6,208 nt of DNA, taken from NCBI GenBank assembly GCA_050014415.1, contig JBEKDJ010000296.1, forward strand, positions 1-6,208, read 5' to 3'. The DNA comes from JBEKDJ01 sp050014415 (GTDB taxonomy: Bacteria > Desulfobacterota > BSN033 > UBA1163). Shown here one piece after another: positions 1 to 4,730 of this stretch. Every line of letters starts with the position of its first letter. Positions within the stretch are counted from its first letter, which is position 1. The position numbers and the translations under genes were made by a program. Below the pieces are notes generated by a model. It ran no database searches. It saw only the letters and a list, made by a program, of their open reading frames with translations, and was not told the origin of the DNA.

Positions 1-476
1 ACGGCCTCTTCTCTCTTCAGGTTGAATGCCTGCAGAATCTTCTCGACGGACTCGGGGTGCGGTTTGGGGTTTTTTACGTCGAGGGCCGTGACGACCATGT
101 CAAAGAAAGGCCAAAGACCAAATCGATCCATGACATGCTTCATCGACGTCGTCCGGTTGGTATTGACGACCCTGATCATTCCATTCTCCTTGAGTTTGCT
201 CAAAGCTTGGAGGAGATGGGGCTCCATCTTGAGGTAAACAATATAATCCCTTAGATCGACCTGCTTCAGTAGCTCCAGCGCCTTTTTTTCTGATTCCTCG
301 TTTTTTCCGAACATGAAGTGGACGGCTTCGTAGACCGTGCGAGTATGCACCACCTTCAGTTCTTCCTGTTCTAAGGGCTCCCTGCCAACCGAGGCGCAGA
401 GGTCATTATACAATCTGCTGTTTGCCTCGATGGAATCGAAGAGAACTCCATCGCAATCATAGATCACGCATCTCAT
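1..476 (-). CDS. HAD-superfamily phosphatase, phosphoglycolate-phosphatase-like (3' end beyond window)
   Basis: 158 codons are visible and the reading frame runs off the left edge with no stop. The N-terminus reads MRCVIYDCDGVLFDS, which is HAD motif I (DxDG), with nucleophile Asp7 and general acid/base Asp9. A helical cap region follows (about residues 15-85). Motif II appears as VVNTNR with Thr106, and motif III as KNPKPHPE with Lys138. Motif IV (the acidic Mg-binding residues) would lie beyond the window. This order with a small helical cap fits HAD subfamily IA, such as phosphoglycolate phosphatase or beta-phosphoglucomutase relatives. The substrate cannot be read from the sequence. An in-frame ATG at 503 would add nine residues (MNFQEAKWK) and has a purine-rich AGGGG just upstream. 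I prefer the ATG at 476 because motif I normally sits within the first ten residues, but the longer start is possible. The gene is transcribed away from hypB. The family call is secure and the exact function is not. Confidence 0.88.
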   Translation of the reverse strand, partial: MRCVIYDCDGVLFDSIEANSRLYNDLCASVGREPLEQEELKVVHTRTVYEAVHFMFGKNEESEKKALELLKQVDLRDYIVYLKMEPHLLQALSKLKENGMIRVVNTNRTTSMKHVMDRFGLWPFFDMVVTALDVKNPKPHPESVEKILQAFNLKREEA

Positions 477-633
477 TTTCCATTTTGCTTCTTGGAAATT
501 CATAGGCCCCTATCTTCAACGGTAAAGAACAAAGAGGAATGTTGGAAAAGGTCCCCCTTTTCAAAAACTGAGAATGTAATATGCAAATTCCTTCTTGAGC
601 TTAGTATATCAATTCATAAATTCGGTAACGTAT

Positions 634-841
634 TCACCGCAGAGCCGCCGAGAACGCAAAGGGTTGATGTTCTCTTTTATCCGACCGTGAGAGGCGGCCG
701 AATAAAAGGCAGCCTCTCTGTCTCCGGCAGAGATCTGCACAAAGCGTTTAGCCTCGAAGAGGTTGAGGCTTTTGCTCTGGCGGCCTCTCACCGCCAGAGC
801 AAAAAACCCTTTTCTCTGCGACCTTTGCGTCTTGGCGGTGA
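634..841. repeat. MITE-like imperfect inverted-repeat element with internal hairpins
   Basis: The left end (634-663) begins TCACCGCAGAG and ends in GCAAAGGG. The reverse complement of the right end (807-841) begins TCACCGCCAAGACGCAAAGG and ends in AAAAGGG. The ends are therefore imperfect terminal inverted repeats of about 30-35 bp sharing TCACCGC. The interior is rich in further palindromes: a perfect 14 bp stem at 770-804 and AGCCTC/GAGGCT at 750-755 and 765-770. GTGAGAGGCGGCC also partly complements GGCGGCCTCTCAC. Similar direct repeats, 13 of 16 identical, flank it at 619-634 and 848-863. It has no transposase, so if mobile it would be non-autonomous. I recall TCACCGCAGAGACGCAGAG-type repeats from other uncultured and deltaproteobacterial genomes, but could not check this. 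Confidence 0.65.
770..804. repeat. Perfect 14-bp-stem hairpin inside the 634-841 element
   Basis: TTTTGCTCTGGCGG (770-783) pairs exactly with CCGCCAGAGCAAAA (791-804) across a 7-nt loop, CCTCTCA. The T-rich and A-rich feet give a run of T or A after the GC-rich stem on either strand, so it could act as a weak bidirectional terminator. Its position inside a repeat element makes a structural role in that element the simpler reading. Confidence 0.7.
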
Positions 842-891
842 GCAAATAATTCGTTAGCATATTTCTGAAAAAGACCACTTAGTTGAAAAAA

Positions 892-988
892 GGATTCAGA
901 AATTCGAACATGGAAAGTAATATGTTTAACCACTTTCTATTTTCAACTGCCCATTCCCGATTCCCTGAATTCTCGACCCCTTGAATCC
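892..988. repeat. Short inverted-repeat element, GGATTCA-N5-TCGA ends
   Basis: GGATTCA (892-898), five bases, then TCGA (904-907) is mirrored on the other strand at 973-988 by TCGA, five bases, TGAATCC. Eleven of sixteen end bases therefore pair, with the same spacing. The interior is about 65 bp, AT-rich, and has no gene. It lies 50 bp after the larger 634-841 element. The ends are short, so chance is not excluded. Confidence 0.4.
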
Positions 989-1263
989 TTAGAATATTGT
1001 CAATAATAATACAAATGCGGAAAGAAATGCCACTGGCGAAGGGCCGACACAGAGGGACCGAAAAACGCTCTGAAAAACACCACCAATGGTGTGTCTGTCA
1101 AGAAAACATTGCGAAGGTCGGCGATTCACCATTTCCCTCTCCCCCCCAAGAGTCTCGCTTTCCTTTCACCACCAATTCCATTATAATTTGTCATCTTTAA
1201 TGTGCTTGTCTGCTCTAGTTATTAAGGTTGCCTGTCACGTTGGAGGGAAAGAGGAAAGAGCTC

Positions 1264-1271
1264 AAAAGGAG
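1264..1271 (+). promoter_or_regulatory. Shine-Dalgarno site of hypB
   Basis: AAAAGGAG ends eight bases before the ATG at 1280. This decides the start. The in-frame GTG at 1271 overlaps the ribosome-binding site itself and cannot be the initiator. Confidence 0.75.
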
Positions 1272-1279
1272 TGTGGACG

Positions 1280-1948
1280 ATGAAAATCATAAAATCGAGA
1301 GGGCCTGAGATATTCGATATTGAGTTGGAAAAAGACCTTCTAGCAAGAAACAGAAGTTTGGCAAAAGAGAATAGGAAGAGGTTTGATCGCTCGAATATAT
1401 TGACCGTAGACATCATGGGTCCGATCGGTTCAGGGAAGACGTCTCTGATTAAGGCGATCTTAAAAAGACTCCAAATGGGGGAGAAAGTGGCGGTCATTGC
1501 AGGAGACCTTACCACCACCATCGATGCGGAAAGAATTGAAGCAGAGGGAGCCCGCGTGATTCAAGTCAATACTGGAAAGGAATGTCATCTCGATGCCCAT
1601 CTCGTTCGTCGGGCTGTGAAGAGAATGAAGCTGGATGGCGTCAAGATTCTCTTCATTGAAAATGTGGGAAACCTTATCTGCCCAGGGGAGTTCCCCTTGG
1701 GTGCTCACAAAAGATTGGTGCTTGTCTCGGTGACGGAGGGTCCCTATACCCTTATGAAGCACCCCTATATCTTTAAGGAGGCTGACATCATCGCACTCAA
1801 TAAGATCGATCTCGCCAAGGCAATGAAGGTCAGACCCAGCCAACTCGAAGAAGATGCCAGAAAAATCAATCCCCACGTTCCTTTCATTAGGATCAATGCC
1901 CGTAAAGGAATAGGGATATCAAAGGTCATCACAGCCCTGGGGTTATAG
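1280..1948 (+). CDS. hypB: Hydrogenase nickel incorporation GTPase HypB
   Basis: 222 residues. HypB is a SIMIBI-class GTPase that works with HypA to load nickel into the large subunit of [NiFe]-hydrogenase. Visible motifs are the P-loop GPIGSGKT (47-54), GDLTTTIDAERI (75-86, the family's GDxxTTxDAxRI), NTGKECHLDAH (97-107) and FIENVGNLICP (125-135). NKID (174-177) gives guanine specificity. Cys102, His103 and Cys134 match the metal site of the G domain at the dimer interface. The N-terminus lacks both the CxxCGC high-affinity nickel motif and a histidine-rich stretch, so this is a minimal HypB without nickel storage. The ATG at 1280 is chosen for its spacing from AAAAGGAG. hypB here precedes hypA, the reverse of the common order, and is 391 bp from it. 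No other hyp gene or hydrogenase gene is in the window. Identity is very secure. Confidence 0.96.
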   Translation: MKIIKSRGPEIFDIELEKDLLARNRSLAKENRKRFDRSNILTVDIMGPIGSGKTSLIKAILKRLQMGEKVAVIAGDLTTTIDAERIEAEGARVIQVNTGKECHLDAHLVRRAVKRMKLDGVKILFIENVGNLICPGEFPLGAHKRLVLVSVTEGPYTLMKHPYIFKEADIIALNKIDLAKAMKVRPSQLEEDARKINPHVPFIRINARKGIGISKVITALGL

Positions 1949-1980
1949 ACCCACCTGTAGCAGAAATGAACCCGGACAAA

Positions 1981-1997
1981 TCCCGCCCCCGGCGGGA
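1981..1997. repeat. Short palindrome TCCCGCC-CCC-GGCGGGA, copy 1
   Basis: A perfect 7-bp GC-rich stem with a 3-nt loop, 32 bp after the hypB stop. It has no following T-run, so it is a poor intrinsic terminator, although it may slow polymerase or protect the hypB 3' end. The same design recurs at 4389-4405 and 4639-4655, so I treat it as a dispersed palindromic repeat. Confidence 0.6.
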
Positions 1998-2185
1998 CTT
2001 CGGATGGCGGTTCTAAGGAGATTTGAAGGAAACGGGAGGAATTTACTTTAAGTGACCTCTGATCACTGATCATGAAACGATTTGAAGGTGCTGGTTCGGC
2101 AAAAGGTTCGCCTCGAAGCCTTTCCGACCGGCCTGTCCAGGTTCATACAGCTCAGTCTTTGCAACACTAGGGTAAACAAACGGGC

Positions 2186-2328
2186 AGGCTATCAGGACAC
2201 CAGGATATCAGGCTTCCAGAGTATTAGGTTGTGGTTATCGGGACATCAGAATTCAGAAATTGCGGAAGCAAAGCATTGTGAATCTCAAAATCTTAGATTT
2301 TCCTGATACCCTGGTCATCTGGTAGCCT
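2186..2328. repeat. 143-bp MITE-like element with 27-bp terminal inverted repeats
   Basis: The left end (2186-2212, starting AGGCTATCAGGACACCAGG) and the reverse complement of the right end (2302-2328, starting AGGCTACCAGATGACCAGG) match at 22 of 27 positions. Inside are a degenerate extra copy of the end motif (ATCGGGACATCAGA, near 2239-2252), a GCTTCC/GGAAGC pair, and a perfect 15-nt palindrome, AAAATCTTAGATTTT, at 2287-2301. The element has no coding capacity. Its right edge is only 11 bp from the hypA start, so it forms the immediate leader of hypA. Confidence 0.65.
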
Positions 2329-2339
2329 CATTCTTGCAT

Positions 2340-2711
2340 ATGCACGAATTCTCCATATCCTCTGAGATCGTAAGGACTGTCCAAGAGACAACAAAAAAAA
2401 ATAATGGGAAGAAGGTTCTCTCTATCCAATTAGAAATTGGCGAGTTGGCCCTTCTCAATGTGGAACAGGTCACTTTTTGGATTCATGAATTATTCAAAGG
2501 ATCAGCGGCTGAAGGCGCAAAGGTGAGGGTAAAAACGATAAAGGCTTACATTACATGTGAGTCGTGCGGATACAAGGGGGGGATAAACCTTGATCAGCAG
2601 GATCCTTTCCGGCATCTCGTTCCCTATTCCTGTCCCAAGTGTGCTTCGTTTGGGATTAAGGTGGAAAAAGGGCGAGAGTGCACTGTCAGAAGGATTCAGA
2701 TAGTTAGATAA
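2340..2711 (+). CDS. hypA: Hydrogenase nickel/zinc metallochaperone HypA
   Basis: 123 residues, a typical HypA length. HypA binds nickel at its N-terminus and passes it, with HypB, to the [NiFe]-hydrogenase large subunit. The N-terminus MHEFSI carries the conserved nickel ligand His2 and Glu3. The zinc-finger domain is shown by CESC (Cys73, Cys76) and CPKC (Cys98, Cys101). The segment LEIGELALLNVEQVTFWIHELFKG (starting near 31) is the conserved alpha/beta core. The ATG at 2340 is chosen because the family needs His at position 2. An in-frame TTG at 2334 would give MHMHE and cannot be fully excluded. No Shine-Dalgarno sequence is visible, and the leader is repeat-element sequence. The gene ends 104 bp before a strong terminator. 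It probably shares a transcript with hypB despite the long spacer, though a promoter in the spacer is possible. Confidence 0.95.
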   Translation: MHEFSISSEIVRTVQETTKKNNGKKVLSIQLEIGELALLNVEQVTFWIHELFKGSAAEGAKVRVKTIKAYITCESCGYKGGINLDQQDPFRHLVPYSCPKCASFGIKVEKGRECTVRRIQIVR

Positions 2712-2815
2712 CGTCGGGGAAACCAGTGCTGGATGTCAATGGTTGTCACACGCCAGAGTTCAACGCAAAAATTTCGTTGATGGAATGATTCGCTGGAAGG
2801 AGAGAGGAACGAGAG

Positions 2816-2861
2816 AGCAAAGGGGGAGGAGAGTACTCTCGACCCCCTTCTTGCTATTTTT
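2816..2861 (+). terminator. Rho-independent terminator of hypA, at the convergent junction with the ferredoxin
   Basis: The left arm runs AGCAA-A-GGGGG (2816-2826) and the right arm CCCCC-T-TC-TTGCT (2843-2855), with a two-base bulge. Within them is the perfect palindrome GAGAGTACTCTC (2829-2840). ATTTTT follows at 2856-2861 on the plus strand, which is the hypA direction. On the minus strand the same stem follows the ferredoxin stop codon directly, but with only a CT-rich tail, so termination in that direction would be weaker. Confidence 0.82.
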
Positions 2862-3027
2862 CAACAATCGCTTCGACAGGGCATGCCTCAAAGCAGCTTC
2901 CGCATTCGGTACATTTCTCTTCATTAATTACATAGGGCTCTCCCTCTTCAATCGCTTCTGCAGGACATTCTTCCGAACAGGTACCACAGGCCACGCATTC
3001 TTCGGTGATCACATACGCCACTTCCAT
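2854..3027 (-). CDS. 2[4Fe-4S] bacterial-type ferredoxin
   Basis: 57 residues, the standard clostridial-type ferredoxin size. Two CxxCxxCxxxCP motifs are complete: Cys11-14-17-21 and Cys39-42-45-49. Each motif supplies three ligands to one cubane and the last cysteine to the other. The protein is strongly acidic (many Glu) and soluble, with no signal peptide. It would be a low-potential cytoplasmic electron carrier, typical of anaerobes. The ATG at 3027 follows AAAGGGGGGTG. A GTG directly before it (3030) would add one residue. The gene begins 15 nt after the frr stop on the same strand, so it is probably transcribed with frr. Its stop codon overlaps the foot of the hypA terminator hairpin. 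The physiological partner cannot be read from the sequence. Confidence 0.95.
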   Translation of the reverse strand: MEVAYVITEECVACGTCSEECPAEAIEEGEPYVINEEKCTECGSCFEACPVEAIVEK

Positions 3028-3042
3028 CACCCCCCTTTGTCA

Positions 3043-3600
3043 TCAGATTTCTAGGATCTCTTTCTCCTTGGCCGCGAGCACCCCATCCACTTTTTCGATA
3101 AATCTGTCTGTTGAGACTTGCACCTTATCCATCCACTGACGAAGTTGGTCCTGAGAGATCTTCTTGTTCTTTTCCAACCCCTTCAATTGCTCATTGGCCT
3201 CCCGTCGGATGTTTCGGATCGCCACCTTTGTCGCTTCAGCCATTTTTTTTACCACTTTGACGAGTTCCTTCCGCCGTTCCTCTGTCAGTCGCGGGATGGT
3301 GATCCGCAGAATCTTCCCATCGCTGGCAGGGGTCAATCCAAGTTCCGACTTGAGGATGGCCTTTTCAATCTCACCGATGATGCTTGTATCCCACGGTTGA
3401 ATGGTAATCAGCCTGGGTTCTGGGGTCGCCAATGTAGCCACTTGCTGAAGAGGGGTGGATGTTCCATAGTAATCAACCCGAATATCATCAAAGAGGGCCG
3501 GGGAGGCCCTGCCTGTTCTCACCTTGTTTAAGTCCATTTTTAGGGCGGAGAGGGTTTTCTCCATCTTGGCTTCGACCTCTTTGACAGTTTTCTCCTCCAT
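3043..3600 (-). CDS. frr: Ribosome recycling factor
   Basis: 185 residues, the normal full length. With EF-G it splits the post-termination ribosome so that subunits and mRNA are released. Recognisable segments are KVRTGRASP (26-34), YYGTSTPLQQVA (44-55), PASDGKILRITIPRLTEERR (starting at 91) and KVAIRNIRREA (125-135). Together these give the long three-helix bundle (domain I) with a beta-rich domain II inserted at about residues 31-105. The ATG at 3600 has GAGGGGA just upstream, inside the end of pyrH. Only three bases separate it from the pyrH stop, so the two genes are translationally close or coupled. A ferredoxin gene follows, where many genomes have uppS and cdsA. Confidence 0.98.
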   Translation of the reverse strand: MEEKTVKEVEAKMEKTLSALKMDLNKVRTGRASPALFDDIRVDYYGTSTPLQQVATLATPEPRLITIQPWDTSIIGEIEKAILKSELGLTPASDGKILRITIPRLTEERRKELVKVVKKMAEATKVAIRNIRREANEQLKGLEKNKKISQDQLRQWMDKVQVSTDRFIEKVDGVLAAKEKEILEI

Positions 3601-3603
3601 TGT

Positions 3604-4320
3604 TTATCCCCTCACTCTTGTTCCCACCCGATCTCCCAGAATGAGCCGTTTGATATTCCCTTTTTCCTTCAAGCTGAAGACGATAATGGGGATTTGATGA
3701 CCCATGCACAGGGAGATAGCAGTGGCATCCATTACCTTAATCTGCCTCTTCAAGACATCGAGGTAAGAGAGTTCATTATATTTCCGAGCCCCTTTATTCA
3801 GGAGCGGATCCTTATCGTAGACGCCATCGACTTTTGTACCCTTAAAGATTGCCTCCGCCCCGATCTCCATGGCACGAAGAGATGCTGCCGTATCCGTGGT
3901 GAAGTACGGATTTCCTGTTCCTCCGGCAAAGATAACCGCTCTGCCCTTTTCCAAATGGCGAATCGCCCTACGTCGAATATAGGGCTCTGCCACCTGACGC
4001 ATCTCTATTGCTGTTTGGACTCGCGTGGGAACATCAATCTTCTCGAGGGCCTCCTGAAGGGCAATGCCGTTGATGACAGTAGCCAACATACCCATGTAAT
4101 CCGCGGAGGCCCGGTCCATTCCCTTGGAACTCGCCGCGACTCCACGAAAGATATTGCCTCCCCCGATGACAATAGCCACCTCCACTCCCAGGTTTTTCAC
4201 CTCTTTAACTTCGCGCGCGATCTGCTGGATGGCCACAGGATCGATTCCATAATCTCCTTTCCCAGTCAGAACCTCACCGCTGATTTTAAGGAGGATTCTC
4301 TTATATTGTGCTTTCTTCAT
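3604..4320 (-). CDS. pyrH: UMP kinase (uridylate kinase)
   Basis: 238 residues. It phosphorylates UMP to UDP with ATP, a step of pyrimidine nucleotide synthesis, and is a hexameric member of the amino-acid-kinase fold. Visible motifs are YKRILLKISGE (6-16, with Lys12), GGGNIFRG (53-60), MDRASADYMGMLATVIN (from 68), GGTGNPYFTTD (133-143) and KVDGVYDKDP (163-172). The ATG at 4320 (MKKAQYKR) is chosen because it gives the family's standard N-terminus. The frame stays open to 4371, but the extra residues (VLRKSKWPPP) are not family-like. The bases just before the ATG (GGCCGCCCCCC) carry no Shine-Dalgarno sequence, which is unusual beside its well-provided neighbours. It is separated from tsf by 410 bp instead of the usual short gap. 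Confidence 0.97.
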   Translation of the reverse strand: MKKAQYKRILLKISGEVLTGKGDYGIDPVAIQQIAREVKEVKNLGVEVAIVIGGGNIFRGVAASSKGMDRASADYMGMLATVINGIALQEALEKIDVPTRVQTAIEMRQVAEPYIRRRAIRHLEKGRAVIFAGGTGNPYFTTDTAASLRAMEIGAEAIFKGTKVDGVYDKDPLLNKGARKYNELSYLDVLKRQIKVMDATAISLCMGHQIPIIVFSLKEKGNIKRLILGDRVGTRVRG

Positions 4321-4388
4321 GGGGGGCGGCCATTTACTTTTTCGTAGCACTCCGATGCTTTGCAGAATCAACCCAAGGGGATACCGAC

Positions 4389-4405
4389 TCCCGCCGGGGG
4401 CGTGA
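4389..4405. repeat. Short palindrome TCCCGCC-GGG-GGCGTGA, copy 2
   Basis: Same design as 1981-1997, with one mismatch in the stem (C4391 opposite T4403) and a 3-nt loop. It lies about 70 bp upstream of the pyrH start in the leader. GACTCC and GGAGTC (4386-4391 and 4411-4416) can form an alternative outer stem around it. Confidence 0.5.
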
Positions 4406-4421
4406 CTGGAGGAGTCTTAGT

Positions 4422-4524
4422 CCTGCCTGCACGTAGCCGCTTTTGCCCACCAAAGAGCTTGGCCGCCCTCCATAGTCATTCTATTACGGCGGATGGGTTC
4501 GGTGAGCAGGTCGGCGAAGGCAGG
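4422..4524. repeat. Inverted-repeat element with CCTGCCT ends
   Basis: CCTGCCTGCACGTAGCCGC (4422-4440) is partly mirrored by GGTCGGCGAAGGCAGG (4509-4524), whose reverse complement is CCTGCCTTCGCCGACC. The outer seven bases match exactly and inner GC-rich bases match in part. CCGCC and GGCGG inside can pair as well. A further inverted copy of CCTGCCTGC lies at 4755-4763 within the tsf 3' end. No coding capacity is recognised. Confidence 0.45.
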
Positions 4525-4638
4525 GTGGAAACCTTTTGTTGGACCATTCAAATAGCTCCCAAAACACTGCAGCGTCTCGTTCACTTTTTCCATTTCAATG
4601 CAAGAAAAGAAAGAACCCACATTCTAAGGCTTTGGAAG

Positions 4639-4655
4639 TCCCGTCTTTGGCGGGA
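4639..4655. repeat. Short palindrome TCCCGTC-TTT-GGCGGGA, copy 3
   Basis: A 7-bp stem with one G-T wobble in the plus-strand RNA and a 3-nt loop, lying 76 bp downstream of the tsf stop on the minus strand. No strong T-run follows on either strand, so I read it as a dispersed palindrome of the same type as 1981-1997 and not a clear terminator. Confidence 0.55.
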
Positions 4656-4695
4656 ACTGAGAGACCCATCCAATTCCATTGCCAAGAGCTAGGGT

Positions 4696-4725
4696 GTTAT
4701 ACTTTTTTCAATTCATCAATCTTAA
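4696..4725 (-). promoter_or_regulatory. Possible sigma-70-type promoter for pyrH-frr-ferredoxin
   Basis: On the minus strand TTAAGA (4725-4720) and TATAAC (4701-4696) are 18 bp apart, with four and five consensus bases respectively, in an A-rich stretch just after tsf. It would let pyrH and downstream genes be transcribed independently of rpsB-tsf. This is a match by eye only. Confidence 0.3.
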
Positions 4726-4730
4726 AGATG

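Larger units (their letters stand above)
504..1279. other. Gene-poor intergenic region between the HAD gene and hypB
   Basis: No convincing protein-coding or RNA gene is seen in these 776 bp. The open frames here (for example 492-857 plus and 609-878 minus) read through inverted-repeat sequence and show no recognisable domain. The stretch holds two inverted-repeat elements (634-841 and 892-988) and then a roughly 290 bp leader to hypB. That leader contains one good -10-like hexamer, TATAAT at 1182-1187, but no convincing -35 at 16-18 bp, so a hypB promoter there is only a guess. A short palindrome, CACCAATGGTG, lies near 1081-1091. I see no clear sigma-54 -24/-12 site. Confidence 0.6.
1949..2339. 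other. Spacer between hypB and hypA
   Basis: 391 bp with no credible gene. It contains a GC-rich hairpin 32 bp after hypB (1981-1997), a tract of purine-rich sequence near 2015-2045, and the inverted-repeat element 2186-2328. An open frame at 2082-2306 reads through the repeat and yields low-complexity words (GYQDTRISGFQ), which marks it as translated repeat and not a protein gene. Confidence 0.65.
4321..4730. other. Repeat-bearing spacer between tsf and pyrH
   Basis: 410 bp without a supported gene, inside a cluster that is normally tightly packed. It contains two TCCCG-type palindromes (4389-4405 and 4639-4655), an inverted pair with CCTGCCT ends (4422-4440 and 4509-4524), a GACTCC/GGAGTC stem (4386-4391 and 4411-4416) and a possible promoter (4696-4725). 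A minus-strand open frame of 67 codons at 4417-4620 runs through the CCTGCCT repeat and has no recognisable domain or ribosome-binding site, so I do not call it. Confidence 0.6.

Noticed and set aside
492..878. Open frames on both strands (492-857 plus, 609-878 minus) in the HAD-hypB spacer
   Set aside because: They read through the inverted-repeat element. There is no domain or ribosome-binding site, and both strands are open at once, as expected for palindromic DNA.
600..990. CRISPR array suspected from the repeated inverted words
   Set aside because: The repeats are inverted pairs of different families, not regularly spaced direct repeats, and no cas gene is present.
2082..2306. 74-codon plus-strand frame between hypB and hypA
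   Set aside because: The peptide words GYQDTRISGFQ come from the ATCAGGACACCAGG repeat, and there is no Shine-Dalgarno sequence.
2760..2780. TCAACG/CGTTGA hairpin after hypA as a terminator
   Set aside because: The stem is only 6 bp and has no T-run. The much stronger hairpin with ATTTTT follows at 2816-2861.
2743..3054. 103-codon plus-strand frame
   Set aside because: It is antisense to the ferredoxin, which has eight perfectly spaced cysteines.
3694..4347. 217-codon plus-strand frame opposite pyrH
   Set aside because: It is a shadow of pyrH, whose minus-strand translation shows full UMP kinase motifs.
4417..4620. 67-codon minus-strand frame in the tsf-pyrH spacer
   Set aside because: It contains the CCTGCCT repeat, shows no known motif and has no convincing ribosome-binding site. 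It could not be supported as a gene.
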